Shown here piece after piece: positions 7,937-17,629 of a stretch of 64,000 nt of DNA (position 1 is the stretch's first letter; the number at the start of each line of letters is the position of its first letter). This DNA is from Mesorhizobium sophorae. GTDB taxonomy: Bacteria; Pseudomonadota; Alphaproteobacteria; Rhizobiales; Rhizobiaceae. A program made the translations under genes and the position numbers. The stretch is from assembly GCF_002270415.1 (NCBI RefSeq), contig NZ_NNRI01000022.1:806001-870000 (forward strand), given 5' to 3'. The notes below the pieces were generated by a model. That model was not told the origin of the DNA, searched no databases, and saw only the letters and a list, made by a program, of their open reading frames with translations.

Positions 7937-9436
7937 TTAATACCGCCCGCCTCGTTGCTTCCAGCGCGGTGCGATCGCCGAGCCGTCGATGAACTCGAAA
8001 CCACCCGCCTCGTTGAGCGTGTGGAGCTTGCGTCCATCCCATAGCGCACCTGGATTTAAGATCGTCTCAACAACCTGCTCCATGCCGATCAAATCAAGGT
8101 GAGAGATGCGTGCGATGCCGAGCGCCGCGCCATAGCTCCTGCGACAGTCCTGCACCGGGCGCAGCAACTGATCGCCTCGTTTCACCATGCGGCCGGCCGG
8201 CCGCGCCGAGGCGATGTCGATCAGCACGGGATTGTTCGGGTGCGGCGTCCAGGGGCCGCGAAAATCCGGCGCCGACCACAGATGCAGCGTGTCGGAGAAG
8301 GCGCCTCGACCGTCCCGGACAGTGGCGAACATCCACCAGCTGCCGCCGTGCTCGACCAGGGTGGCGTCGCTGGCGACGACGCCGGACAACAGTGTCGCCT
8401 CCTTGACCCAGCCGCCGGGAAAGGCAGTCGCCCGGTAAAGATCGACCGTGCCGTTGGCGCAGCTTTCCGGAACCATCCAGACCTCGCCGTCGCGCTCGAA
8501 GACGAAGGGGTAGGAGAGATGGTAGGGCAGTTCCAGCACCGGCTCAGGGCGGCCAACCGGGCCGGCTGGACCGAACGGCACAGCCGAGATGATGGCCTTG
8601 CCGAGCCGGTGGATATAGTCCTCGACGAACAGGGTCAGCTGACCCTGATACAGGATCGGGAACGGATCGGCGTAGAAGCGGCTGCCATCGTCCGGCAGCA
8701 CCTGCCAGCCCGATGCCGTATGGGCGCGCAGGTCGAACAGATCCCGGCCCTTGGTTTGGCGCCAGCCGACCTTCCAGTGCGGCGCGTTGTAGCAAAGATG
8801 GTAGATCTTCTGGACGATCCGCCGCGCCAGCGCCTTGGCCGCCCTGACGCCAAGCTTGCCGGCCGAGGGCATCGGCGGCAGGGCACCAGCCTGCGCCGGC
8901 TCGGGCAGTGCCGGCACGGCCGACGCTGCGCCCGACATCGCCGCGACGATCAGGCTTGCCGTCCGCGCCAGCATGTCCTGGAAGGACGCCAGCGCGATGC
9001 CGCCATATTCGGTTCCCAGGCGCCCGGCGGCAATCGCAGCCCCGTTTTCCTCGACGCGGGCGAGTGGCGTCTGGCCGGCGAGGATCAAGGCGAGCAGGGC
9101 GGCTTCCCCGCTGGCGCCGCCATAGGTGACGTGCCAGATCCGTGGGCCTTCGAGCTGAACGTCACCGCAGAGGTCGACGACCAGATCGACCGAAGCGGGC
9201 GGCGCGCCATAGCGGGCGAGCGCCGAGCGCGGCAAGCGCTTTGCCAGCCCATCGCGGGGCAGGCCATGGATTGCCGTTTCAAGTTGGAACAAGGCCTCAG
9301 CGCTGCGCGGGATACCGCCGCCAGCCGGCCGGGCATCGACGGACAGCTCGACATTCGCGAGTGCGGCCAGGCGTTGAGCGAGCAGGACATGGAAGCCACG
9401 GACGCAATCGCCGTCCACGCGCAGGCTTAGCCGCAT
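7937..9436 (-). CDS. Glucosamine inositolphosphorylceramide transferase 1-like (GH43/68-type propeller) protein
   Basis: 499 residues. The C-terminal 270 residues look like a five-bladed beta-propeller of the plant GINT1/GIPC type: GSRFYADPFPILYQG, HLSYPFVFERDGEVWMVPES, ASDATLVEHGGSWWMFAT and the W/Y-rich strands that follow. The N-terminal 200 residues resemble the formyltransferase-like region often fused to it in bacterial polysaccharide clusters. The family is linked to sugar transfer during surface glycan synthesis, but the bacterial reaction is not settled. It is divergent from the Wzc-like gene, which supports a role in the same polymer. Start ATG 9436 preferred over GTG 9445. Confidence 0.75.
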   Translation of the reverse strand: MRLSLRVDGDCVRGFHVLLAQRLAALANVELSVDARPAGGGIPRSAEALFQLETAIHGLPRDGLAKRLPRSALARYGAPPASVDLVVDLCGDVQLEGPRIWHVTYGGASGEAALLALILAGQTPLARVEENGAAIAAGRLGTEYGGIALASFQDMLARTASLIVAAMSGAASAVPALPEPAQAGALPPMPSAGKLGVRAAKALARRIVQKIYHLCYNAPHWKVGWRQTKGRDLFDLRAHTASGWQVLPDDGSRFYADPFPILYQGQLTLFVEDYIHRLGKAIISAVPFGPAGPVGRPEPVLELPYHLSYPFVFERDGEVWMVPESCANGTVDLYRATAFPGGWVKEATLLSGVVASDATLVEHGGSWWMFATVRDGRGAFSDTLHLWSAPDFRGPWTPHPNNPVLIDIASARPAGRMVKRGDQLLRPVQDCRRSYGAALGIARISHLDLIGMEQVVETILNPGALWDGRKLHTLNEAGGFEFIDGSAIAPRWKQRGGRY

Positions 9437-9697
9437 GTTGAACACCTGGCATCTTCGTGGCCGACGTCAGAACATGGGACACTGGTGTCGGCCCGGTTGA
9501 AGTGTTGCCCCATTTTCGTCCGTCTCTCGTTCAGCTGCGCGGTGTCAACACCCCAGTACGTTAACCTAAGCAAACTCCGTGCCAAAATTCATGCGGGTTC
9601 CAAACATAATTAATAATGTTTTAACAATTGGAGTAATAGCTAGGTTCATGCCCGCGATTTGGTCTTGCAGGCAAATGGAGTATTGTAGGAGGCAGCT

Positions 9698-11806
9698 ATG
9701 CTATCATTTCTGCCCATGGTGCCTCAGCAATACTCTCCGGAAGCAGGATCGGTGGAACCAGCGGGATCATACGCACCCTCGACCGTCGAGCTTGGCGATC
9801 TGAAGCGCATTCTGGTCCGCCGCCGTCTCTGGATCATCGGCACCACCGTACTGCTGACGCTCGCAACCCTGCTCTACGGCCTCCTCACACCGCCGCTGTA
9901 CAGCTCCGTGGCGGAAATCATCATCGATCCGCAAGACCTGCAAGTGGTCACCAACAATATCAATCCGAGCGGGCTGGCGCCCGATGGCGGCATCACACAG
10001 GTTGAAAGCCAGGTCAGCGTCGTCCAGTCGACGGGCGTGCTGCAGCGGGCGATCGCGGCGACCAAACTGACCGAGGATCCGGAATTCAACGGGCAGGGCA
10101 TGCTGTCGCGCGCCCTCGGTTCCGGTTCGGCCGCCACCGACAGGACGGTGGCAACGCTCGACGCCCTGCGCCGGCGCCTGGCGGTGAAGCGGGCGGACAA
10201 GGTCCTGGTCATCGATGTGATCGTCACCGCCAAGAGCCCCGACAAGGCGGCACTTCTGGCCAACGCCATCGCACAAGCCTATCTGGCCGACCAGGCGAGC
10301 GCGCGCGCGCAAGCCGCCACCGATGCGTCGAAGGCGATCACCGCGCGGCTGGACGAACAGCGCAAGCGCGTTCAGCAGGCCGAGAATGCCGTCGAGGCCT
10401 ACAAGTCCGCCAACAACATGGTGATGGCGGCGGGCAATCTGGTCAGCGACCAGGAACTGACCGAGCTCAACACGCAGCTTTCGGCGGCGCAAAGCCGCAC
10501 CGCGACGCTGAAGGCGCAGGTCGACCAGATGCGCAAGCAGAGCGGCACGTCCGATGCAACCTCGGAAGCGATGCGCTCGTCGGTGATTTCGAGCCTGCGG
10601 TCGCAGGAAGCAACACTTGTCGACCAGGTCTCGCAGCTTGGCACGGAACTGGGGCCGCGCCATCCGTCGATGATTGCCGCGCTGCAGCAACTGCGTGACA
10701 CGCGGCAGCTGATCGCGCGCGAACTCGGCCGGATCCAGACGGCCACCGAGACCGATTACGAGCGGGCGGTTGCCAACCAGCAGGCGCTGGAAACGAAAGT
10801 CGCCAGCCTCAAGAACAAATCGCTCGACACAGACCAGGCATCTGTGCGGCTGCGCGAATTGCAGCGCGATCTCGAGGCGGTGCGTTCCGTCTACGCAACC
10901 TACCTGCAGCGGGCACAGGAAACGCGCGAGCAGATCAACGTCGACAGCACCAATGCTCGCGTCATTTCGGACGCCATGCCCGCCCAGAAAAAAAGCTGGC
11001 CGCCACTGGGGCTGCTTTTGTTTGGCGCCGTGTTTGGCGGATTGGGGCTGGGCACCGGCCTGGCGCTGATTGCGGAATACTCCTCGCCGACGGTGCTTTC
11101 CAGCGCCCAGATGCAATTCACGATCGATGCCCCCGTGCTTGGCATCCTGCCGGCGGGAGCGAAGGCGGGACGGCGCTGGTGGCCTTTCGGCTCAAGCCCG
11201 ACCGTCGCGACCAGCCAGAAGACGGATGCCGTCGTCGGCCTTGCGCTCCGGCGCATGTTCAGCTCGGGCCGGCGTCCGCCGGATTGGCCGCTGGTGCCGT
11301 CGATCCTGGTGACGTCGCCGCCGGAAGACGGCCAGCAACGCAACAGGATCGCGCGACTGCTCGCCAACGCAGCGGCGGCCAGGGGCAGCCGGGTCCTGTT
11401 CGTCGATACCAACACCGGCAATGGCCAGAAGGACCCGCAGCCCGGGATACTCGATGTGCTGCGCGGTGAATATGCGTTTGAAGCCGTCAGCCGGTACGCC
11501 CCAGGCAGCAACGTCGCCCTTTTGGGCAGGGGCCGACCGAAGGCGATCTTCCAGGAAGCGCACGGCGTCTACTTCGCGCAGCATATGCTGGCCCAGGCGA
11601 GCCGGAGTTTCGAACTCGTTGTCGTCGATGGCGGCGCGCTCGCCGAGAATCTCAATGCCTCGCCGCTTGTCGCTATGGTCGACGAGATCGTGCTCGTCGC
11701 CAGGCTGAACGCCACGCCGATGCGCGATGTGACCGCGACGATGCAGGCAATTTCCGTCATGGGGCGGTTGCCGACAGGCGCATTGCTGGTCGACGAGGTG
11801 GCCTGA
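9698..11806 (+). CDS. Wzc/ExoP/GumC-like polysaccharide chain-length and export protein with degenerate kinase domain
   Basis: 702-residue inner-membrane polysaccharide co-polymerase. An N-terminal membrane helix (LWIIGTTVLLTLATLLYGLL, about 44-63) precedes a Wzz domain, a long periplasmic coiled coil (about 195-420) and a second helix (LGLLLFGAVFGGLGLG). The C-terminal cytosolic BY-kinase-like domain keeps the Walker A' strand RVLFVDTNT and a Walker B-like FELVVVDGG, but at the P-loop it reads VTSPPEDGQQRNRIA, without GK(S/T), and no tyrosine-rich tail follows. It should organise chain length and export but not phosphorylate itself. AGGAGG lies 5 bases before the ATG. One base separates it from the polymerase gene. 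Confidence 0.92.
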   Translation: MLSFLPMVPQQYSPEAGSVEPAGSYAPSTVELGDLKRILVRRRLWIIGTTVLLTLATLLYGLLTPPLYSSVAEIIIDPQDLQVVTNNINPSGLAPDGGITQVESQVSVVQSTGVLQRAIAATKLTEDPEFNGQGMLSRALGSGSAATDRTVATLDALRRRLAVKRADKVLVIDVIVTAKSPDKAALLANAIAQAYLADQASARAQAATDASKAITARLDEQRKRVQQAENAVEAYKSANNMVMAAGNLVSDQELTELNTQLSAAQSRTATLKAQVDQMRKQSGTSDATSEAMRSSVISSLRSQEATLVDQVSQLGTELGPRHPSMIAALQQLRDTRQLIARELGRIQTATETDYERAVANQQALETKVASLKNKSLDTDQASVRLRELQRDLEAVRSVYATYLQRAQETREQINVDSTNARVISDAMPAQKKSWPPLGLLLFGAVFGGLGLGTGLALIAEYSSPTVLSSAQMQFTIDAPVLGILPAGAKAGRRWWPFGSSPTVATSQKTDAVVGLALRRMFSSGRRPPDWPLVPSILVTSPPEDGQQRNRIARLLANAAAARGSRVLFVDTNTGNGQKDPQPGILDVLRGEYAFEAVSRYAPGSNVALLGRGRPKAIFQEAHGVYFAQHMLAQASRSFELVVVDGGALAENLNASPLVAMVDEIVLVARLNATPMRDVTATMQAISVMGRLPTGALLVDEVA

Positions 11807-11807
11807 C

Positions 11808-13154
11808 ATGGCGTCGGGCTGGAGCGGAACAGCCTCGAATTTCGGCGCTGCCGCGCCCCGCGCCGGCACCTCGGTCGATGCGGTGACCCAGTTTGGACTG
11901 ATCGCAGCCGTGCTGGTGCTGTTCGCCGTCTCGGGCGGCATGCTGTGGCTGCTGGGCTACAATTACGACGGCCTGTCAGGCAGCGCGGCGACCAAGATAC
12001 ATCCCTCCACCTATCTCATCATTCTGCTGTTTGCCTGGCGTTCGTGCACGTTCGGCAATCCGGTCGGCTATTGCGTCCACGTCGCCGACAGGCGGCCCGC
12101 CACGGCACTGATGAGCGTCATCGCCGTCGTGCTCCTGGTCGTCGTCATCGTCAGGCAACGTCCAGGCATGGCCGGCATGATCGACACTTTCGTGGCCTCC
12201 GGGCTGCTGGTGCTCATGCTCGGCGAGGATGACGAATGGACGTTCGCCCGGCTGCCCACCGTCATTCATGCGGTCATGACGGTCAATGGGCTGCTCGCCC
12301 TTGTCGAATTCGCCACCAAGACACTGGTGTTTCCCTATCGTTTCGATGGCGAGGTGTTTGCCACCGATCCGCGCTCGAGCGCGCTGCAGGGGCATCCGCT
12401 GGTCAATGCCACGGTGACGTCGATCTACGTGCTTGCCCTTTTGAGTGGCTCAAGATCGCTGCCGGCTCCGCTGCGGCTGGCGATGATCGGCCTGCAGTGC
12501 GCGGCGCTCGTTGCGTTTGGCGGCCGGTCGGCGATGGTGGTGACTATACTCCTCGGCGGCAGCTATTTGCTCTTCCACGGCTTTCGCAAATTGCGCACGG
12601 GACGCGTCAACCTGCTCGGCGCCGCTTTGGCGATGATGCTGGCCGCGCTGCTGCCGGTTGCCATCGCCGTATTGGCCTCGCAGGGCTTTTTCGATGCGCT
12701 GCTCGGCCGCTTCGTGTCGGATGGCGGCAGTGCCAATGCCCGCGTCGAGATGTTCGAGATCTTCAACTATCTGGAACTGCGCGATGTGATCGTCGGGCCG
12801 AGTGTCGATCTCGTCGAGAGCCTGCGTCGGATCAACGGCCTGGAATGGGGTATCGAGAACCCATTCGTCCGCATGACGGTCTACCAGGGCGCCTTCTTCA
12901 CCCTTTTGATGATGTCCAGCTTCGGGCTGTTCATGCATGAGGTGGCGCGCCGCTGCCATCCTGGCGTCTGGCTGCCGGTGGTGGGCTGGCTCCTTCTTCT
13001 CAACACCTCGGAAAGCATCTCCTCCAAAACCACGCTGCTCACCAAGGTCGCGGTGCTGTGCCTTGCCCTTTACCGGCCGGCGCGGTCGGTGATCAGGCCG
13101 ATCGGCGCGGTTCGTCCTTTCGCGGAAACGCAGAACCGCTCCACATCTTTTTGA
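11808..13154 (+). CDS. VpsF/Wzy-like polysaccharide polymerase
   Basis: 448-residue polytopic membrane protein with about 10 to 11 hydrophobic helices. The segment ALQGHPLVNATVTSIYVLAL resembles the VpsF family of exopolysaccharide proteins, which are related to O-antigen polymerases. It would join repeat units on the periplasmic face. A larger soluble stretch between the later helices (residues about 300-350) is where Wzy-type polymerases carry their active loop. It starts one base after the Wzc-like stop, so the two are surely co-transcribed. Confidence 0.85.
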   Translation: MASGWSGTASNFGAAAPRAGTSVDAVTQFGLIAAVLVLFAVSGGMLWLLGYNYDGLSGSAATKIHPSTYLIILLFAWRSCTFGNPVGYCVHVADRRPATALMSVIAVVLLVVVIVRQRPGMAGMIDTFVASGLLVLMLGEDDEWTFARLPTVIHAVMTVNGLLALVEFATKTLVFPYRFDGEVFATDPRSSALQGHPLVNATVTSIYVLALLSGSRSLPAPLRLAMIGLQCAALVAFGGRSAMVVTILLGGSYLLFHGFRKLRTGRVNLLGAALAMMLAALLPVAIAVLASQGFFDALLGRFVSDGGSANARVEMFEIFNYLELRDVIVGPSVDLVESLRRINGLEWGIENPFVRMTVYQGAFFTLLMMSSFGLFMHEVARRCHPGVWLPVVGWLLLLNTSESISSKTTLLTKVAVLCLALYRPARSVIRPIGAVRPFAETQNRSTSF

Positions 13155-13420
13155 TGCAATTGCGGGCGGACAGCTGTTTCACAACGCTCAATCAACTGGC
13201 TGGTGCCAATGGTCGAGAAGGGGCGCCAGAGGAACGTCCAGGTACATCCTCGGTTGGGATTGTGGGGCCGAGAGCGGTCGGTCGGCTTTTGCGTTCCGAT
13301 TGGCGAAAGTCGTCCTTCGGGTCACCATGACGACGTTTCAGATAGCCCATTTAGATGGACCCGTTGCCATCCGTTGGTTCAACGGGCTTAGGTTATACTG
13401 GCCCGAAGGTGGAGGAGCGC

Positions 13421-13747
13421 ATGCCGGGGCAGTTTGCAATCGGGGTCATCGGCTACGTTCTCGCAGTAAACTTGCTGGCGTATGCCACCATGGCGTTCGA
13501 TAAGGCTATGGCCAAGAACGGTTCCCAACGCATTTCAGAGTCGACGCTTCTTACACTCGCCATCATTGGCGGTAGCATCGGGACTGTGATCGCGCAAAAA
13601 ACGATCCGGCACAAGACGCGCAAGGAGCCGTTCCGCTCCAGGCTCGCTCGCATCCTACTGCTCCAAGTCCTCGCGGCAATCGCGATTGAAGTGGGATTGC
13701 TCTTTCCGGGATCGCCCGAAACGCTCTCGCAATTCCTCGCATTCTGA
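13421..13747 (+). CDS. DUF1294 family small membrane protein
   Basis: 108 residues with two or three hydrophobic helices. The central block MAFDKAMAKNGSQRISES, then GGSIGTVIAQKTIRHKTRKE, matches the DUF1294 pattern (DK...R..E, GG..G, RHKTRK). The function of this family is unknown. The ATG at 13421 follows GGTGGAGGAGCGC; the frame is open farther upstream but that part is not protein-like. It begins a block of genes unrelated to polysaccharide synthesis that interrupts the locus. Confidence 0.8.
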   Translation: MPGQFAIGVIGYVLAVNLLAYATMAFDKAMAKNGSQRISESTLLTLAIIGGSIGTVIAQKTIRHKTRKEPFRSRLARILLLQVLAAIAIEVGLLFPGSPETLSQFLAF

Positions 13748-13932
13748 GGCGAATTCGTGGGCCGACAGCGGAATGGCGGCTTCTGGCGTCCGAAGAACGA
13801 TAGCGGACGTTCAGCCCGGTGGAACCAAGGGGTCTGAAGCTGGCCCAAAGCGGCTGTTCTCTGACTAGTTGCGCATAGACGCGAGTGCTACGCTCCAGCA
13901 AACCCACGTGACGTCTTAGTCCAGGAGGCATC

Positions 13933-15681
13933 GTGGCGCGCCCGGAACGAAAGCTTGTGGCGGTTTTGGCAGCGGACGTAGCTGGCTACTCGCGTTTGAT
14001 GGGAGCTGATGAGGCCGGGACTCTCTTCCATCTAAAGGCACTGCGCGCCGAAGTGATCGATCCAAAGATCGCGCAATTCAACGGTCGGCTGGTCGGCACC
14101 GCGGGCGACAGTCTGCTGATCGAGTTTCCCAGTGCTGTCGATGCGTTGCAGTTCGCAGTCGAGACGCAAGAACGCATAACGGCACGCAATACGGATCTTC
14201 CTGAAGACCGGCGCATGGCCTTCAGAATGGGTGTTAACGCCGGCGAGGTTATTCTGGATGAGACGACGATCTACGGTGACTGCGTAAACGTGGCAGCCAG
14301 GCTGGAAAAGGTCAGTGAGCCCGGAGGTGTCGTCATTGGACGCAGCGTCTATGATCAAGTGAAGGGAAAGATTCCCTATACGCTCGTCGACCTAGGCGAG
14401 CATACGATGAAGAACATTGCTGAGCCTGTGCGTGCCTACCGGGTTCAAACAGAAGCGCGGGATGATCCAGAACCTTCAGCGTCAATTGCTTCAGCAGAGG
14501 ATTTGCCGCTCCCGTTCAAGCCATCGGTGGCAGTGCTGCCTTTCACAAACATGTCGGTGGACCCCGAGCAGGATTATTTCTCGGATGGAATAGCCGAGGA
14601 TCTCATCACCGAGCTCAGTCGCAGTCAGAGTCTGTTCGTGATCGCGCGCAATTCCTCGTTCGTTTTCAAGGGTCAATCCGTAAACATCACCGAGGTCGGA
14701 AGGAAGCTCGGTGTACGGTACGTCGTCGAGGGAAGCGTTCGAAAGGCGGCTGCACGCGTCAGGATCACTGCGCAGTTGATAGAAGCGGCCACTGGCAATC
14801 ACGTCTGGGCCGAGCGCTACGATCGAGACCTCGAGGACCTTTTCGCCGTTCAAGACGAGGTGACGGAGAGGATCGCCTGGGCACTGGTCGGCAAGGTAGG
14901 TGCTGCTGAGATCGTTCGAACCAGGCAAACGCAAACGAGCCTCAGCGCATATGACGCGTTCTTGCGCGGCGTCGATGCTATGCACCAATTCACCGAGAAG
15001 GACACCGTCTCTGGTGTCGAGTTCCTAAAGCTGGCTCTTGGCTGGGAGCCTGATTCAGCGCGGGTGCATGCATGCCTCGCAGACGCCTATGCGACCCTCT
15101 CCGCTTTCAGAGCCGACGGAGACATGAAGGCGTTGGCCATGCAGTCGGCCTTGCGGGCTATCGAACTCGGCGACGCCAGCGGATTGGCAGAGGCGGTCGT
15201 CGCCGCTCTGCATGGATGGAAAGGGGAGTTCGAGGCTGCCGAGACTCATGGGCAACGCGCGCTCGCGATGGGCCCGACAAACCCGGGCGTACTCATCTGG
15301 GTCGGATATATCTGCCTTTGGAGTGGTCAACTTACGAAGGCCCGCGAGATCGGCGAGCGGCTCAGACGGCTGAGTCCGCTCGAACACCGCGATGTCCACG
15401 AGCTACTCGCATTCGCTTACTATCTGCTCGGTGAATATGAGGCTTCGCTGGATTCGTTCCGCCGTTGGGACAACAACAACTATGATCGCGGGTTCGCCAA
15501 CCTGGCTGCGTGTCTGGGACAGCTCGGACGCAACAACGAGGCAATATCGGCTTGGGGCAGGTGCCTCGAGCGCAAGCCTGGTTTCACTCTAGGCGACTAC
15601 AAGCGCGGCTCTCCATATCGCCGTCAGGAGGATGTGGAGCACTGGCTGGATGGCCTGCGCAAAGCAGGCATTGCGGACTGA
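13933..15681 (+). CDS. Class III adenylate/guanylate cyclase with TolB-like and TPR domains
   Basis: 582 residues, probably cytosolic. Residues 5-165 are a class III nucleotide cyclase domain: Asp15 (AADVAGYSRLM) and Asp59 (AGDSLLIEF) are the metal ligands, and YGDCVNVAARLE is the family signature. Residues 195-330 are the FlgO/TolB-like module (SVAVLPFTNMSVDPEQDYF, then DGIAEDLITELSR), and the rest is TPR-like helices. This arrangement is greatly expanded in rhizobia. GTG start with AGGAGG 5 bases upstream. Base composition and codon use look less GC-biased than the flanking polysaccharide genes. The signal sensed is unknown. Confidence 0.93.
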   Translation: MARPERKLVAVLAADVAGYSRLMGADEAGTLFHLKALRAEVIDPKIAQFNGRLVGTAGDSLLIEFPSAVDALQFAVETQERITARNTDLPEDRRMAFRMGVNAGEVILDETTIYGDCVNVAARLEKVSEPGGVVIGRSVYDQVKGKIPYTLVDLGEHTMKNIAEPVRAYRVQTEARDDPEPSASIASAEDLPLPFKPSVAVLPFTNMSVDPEQDYFSDGIAEDLITELSRSQSLFVIARNSSFVFKGQSVNITEVGRKLGVRYVVEGSVRKAAARVRITAQLIEAATGNHVWAERYDRDLEDLFAVQDEVTERIAWALVGKVGAAEIVRTRQTQTSLSAYDAFLRGVDAMHQFTEKDTVSGVEFLKLALGWEPDSARVHACLADAYATLSAFRADGDMKALAMQSALRAIELGDASGLAEAVVAALHGWKGEFEAAETHGQRALAMGPTNPGVLIWVGYICLWSGQLTKAREIGERLRRLSPLEHRDVHELLAFAYYLLGEYEASLDSFRRWDNNNYDRGFANLAACLGQLGRNNEAISAWGRCLERKPGFTLGDYKRGSPYRRQEDVEHWLDGLRKAGIAD

Positions 15682-15733
15682 CGGATGACCGATGAACAAT
15701 CAGGCGGTTCGCCGGAAGCGCAACTGCCGTCAA

Positions 15734-16831
15734 TTACTGACCCGTGACGATCTTAGTCCAAGTGCGCGTCGCCACGCGCTGCGTCTTCGGGTCGTACGGA
15801 AAGACGTTGAAAAGCTTCTTTAGCGTGGCATCGTCAGGATAGATCGAGCGGTCGCCGAGAATGCTTCTTTCAACGAATTTTTGTGAAGCCTTGTTGCCAT
15901 TGGCAAAGAATACATAATTTGTGTTCTTGGCGGCGACTTCAGGCTTCATGAGGTAGTTGATGAAGGCATCCGCTTCGTCCACGTGCGGTGCATCTGCCGG
16001 GATTGCCAGTTGATCGAACCACATCACAGTGCCTTCCCGGGGGATCGAGTAGGCGATTGTGACGCCGTTACCGGCTTGAGCGGCACGATCGCGCGCCTTC
16101 AGGACGTCGCCCGACCAGCCGATCGCCAGGCAGATGTCGCCGTCCGCCAAAGCATTGATGTACTCGGATGACTCGATTTTGCGGACGTCGGGACGGATAC
16201 GCATCAATGCCTCTTCGGCCTTGCCGAAGTCTTCCGGCGAGGTGCTCTCGGGGTTCAGCCCAAGATAATTCATCGTGATGGGCAGGATTTCGGTGGGCGA
16301 ATCGACCACGTAGACTCCGCAGTCGGCGAGCTTCTTCAGCTTCTCGGGATCGAAGAAGAAATCCCAACTGTCGAGTCTGTCGACACCAAGCGCGGCTTTG
16401 ATCTTCGAGGTGTTGTACCCCAAACCGACCGTGCCCCACATGTAGTTCACCGAATATTGGTTGCCTGGGTCGTACTTGGCGGTGCGCTGGGCGATGACGT
16501 CCCACAAATTGGCGATGTTGGGCAACTTCGACCTGTCCAGCTTCTGGAAGACGCCGGCCTCGACCTGGCGGGCCAGGAAACTGGCGCTTGGCACGACGAC
16601 GTCGTAGCCGGAGCCGCCGGTAAGCAGCTTGGTATCGAGGATCTCATTGGAGTCAAAGACGTCGTACACGACCTTTATACCCGTGTCCTTGGTGAAGTCG
16701 TCGATAACCGAGGGATCCAGGTAGTCCGACCAGTCGTAAAGGTTGACGACCTTGTCGGCGGCGTGCGCGGGCAGGGTCATGGCCCCTGCGAGCAACGATG
16801 CAGCCGACCAAAGAAGCGCCTTGCAAATCAT
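15734..16831 (-). CDS. Polyamine ABC transporter substrate-binding protein (PotD/PotF-like)
   Basis: 365-residue periplasmic solute-binding protein with a signal peptide cut after LPAHA (residue 24). The mature start KVVNLYDWSDYLDPSVIDDF is diagnostic of the putrescine/spermidine family, as are SGYDVVVPSASFLARQ and NYMWGTVGLGYN. It would capture putrescine or related amines for import. No permease or ATPase genes adjoin, so it either works with a transporter encoded elsewhere or has a sensory role. It is convergent with the cyclase gene. Confidence 0.93.
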   Translation of the reverse strand: MICKALLWSAASLLAGAMTLPAHAADKVVNLYDWSDYLDPSVIDDFTKDTGIKVVYDVFDSNEILDTKLLTGGSGYDVVVPSASFLARQVEAGVFQKLDRSKLPNIANLWDVIAQRTAKYDPGNQYSVNYMWGTVGLGYNTSKIKAALGVDRLDSWDFFFDPEKLKKLADCGVYVVDSPTEILPITMNYLGLNPESTSPEDFGKAEEALMRIRPDVRKIESSEYINALADGDICLAIGWSGDVLKARDRAAQAGNGVTIAYSIPREGTVMWFDQLAIPADAPHVDEADAFINYLMKPEVAAKNTNYVFFANGNKASQKFVERSILGDRSIYPDDATLKKLFNVFPYDPKTQRVATRTWTKIVTGQ

Positions 16832-17077
16832 GTGCTCACCATTGGCTGCAGTCCTGAAGCTGCGAGCGCCGTACGTTGTATACAGCCACGCACGGCTGCA
16901 ATATTAGCACATGCTGAAAAGAATCGGAGTTGTCTGCTCAACGACTGACATGCGGCGCAGAGCGTTCGACCTCCTGGCCCGTGGCAAGGAGCCCGGTGAC
17001 GCAGCCGAGTTGGCGGATCATATCTGCCGAGTGCCGTTCCCACCTCCGATGACGTGGTCACGAAAGCGAGCCGTTCC

Positions 17078-17461
17078 TTATGGGGTTTCGTAGAGTTCCA
17101 GCGGCAATCCATCCGGGTCGCTGAAAAAGGTAAACCGTTGCTCTGTATATGGGTCGATCCGGATTGGCTCGACGGGAACGCCGGCGGCCTCCAGGCGCAT
17201 GATTACCGGATCAAGATTCGCCACGGCAAATGCCAGGTGTCTCAGGCCTGTTGCCTCAGGACGGGACGGCCGCATCACTGGTGCAGGGAAGGAGAACAAT
17301 TCCAGCTGGACGGACCCGATCCGCAGATCGGCCTTCCATGACTGACGCTCCTCCCGGTAGACCTCCCGGATCAGATCGAGGCCGAGGAGTTCGACGTAGA
17401 ACCGTCGCGACCGATCGTAGTCGGTGCAGATGAGCGCGACGTGGTGAATGGCGTTCAGCAT
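17078..17461 (-). CDS. VOC/glyoxalase I-like metalloprotein (YaeR/SMU1112c type)
   Basis: 127-residue vicinal-oxygen-chelate protein. The likely metal ligands are all present: His7 (IHHVALI), Glu54 (VQLELFSFP), His75 (GLRHLAFAV) and Glu122 (LPLELYE). HHVALICTDYDRSRRFYVEL and FSDPDGLPLELYE are typical of the YaeR branch. It may detoxify an aldehyde or act on an unknown small substrate. The frame stays open upstream, but the family begins at this ATG. No strong Shine-Dalgarno is seen. Confidence 0.85.
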   Translation of the reverse strand: MLNAIHHVALICTDYDRSRRFYVELLGLDLIREVYREERQSWKADLRIGSVQLELFSFPAPVMRPSRPEATGLRHLAFAVANLDPVIMRLEAAGVPVEPIRIDPYTEQRFTFFSDPDGLPLELYETP

Positions 17462-17629
17462 GCCACGAACTCTAGCCAAGCTGGGATTTGAGGCCAAGGT
17501 CGCCATCGGGTGCGCGGCATTTTGTTGATGTCGCCGTTCGCCAGGATCGCCTCGTCCATACGATTTTTCATCTGCGCCCAATCGGCGGCATGATGTTGCC
17601 GCCGACGCGCTTGAGACCCGCGCGCGGCT

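Noticed and set aside
8099-9430. Long open frame antisense to the GIPC-transferase-like gene
   Set aside because: High-GC coding DNA commonly leaves antisense frames open. The translation is Arg/Gln/Asp-rich with no domain, while the other strand encodes a recognisable protein.
13200-13400. Open frames between the polymerase and DUF1294 genes
   Set aside because: Short, Arg-rich, without a ribosome-binding site; no coding signal.
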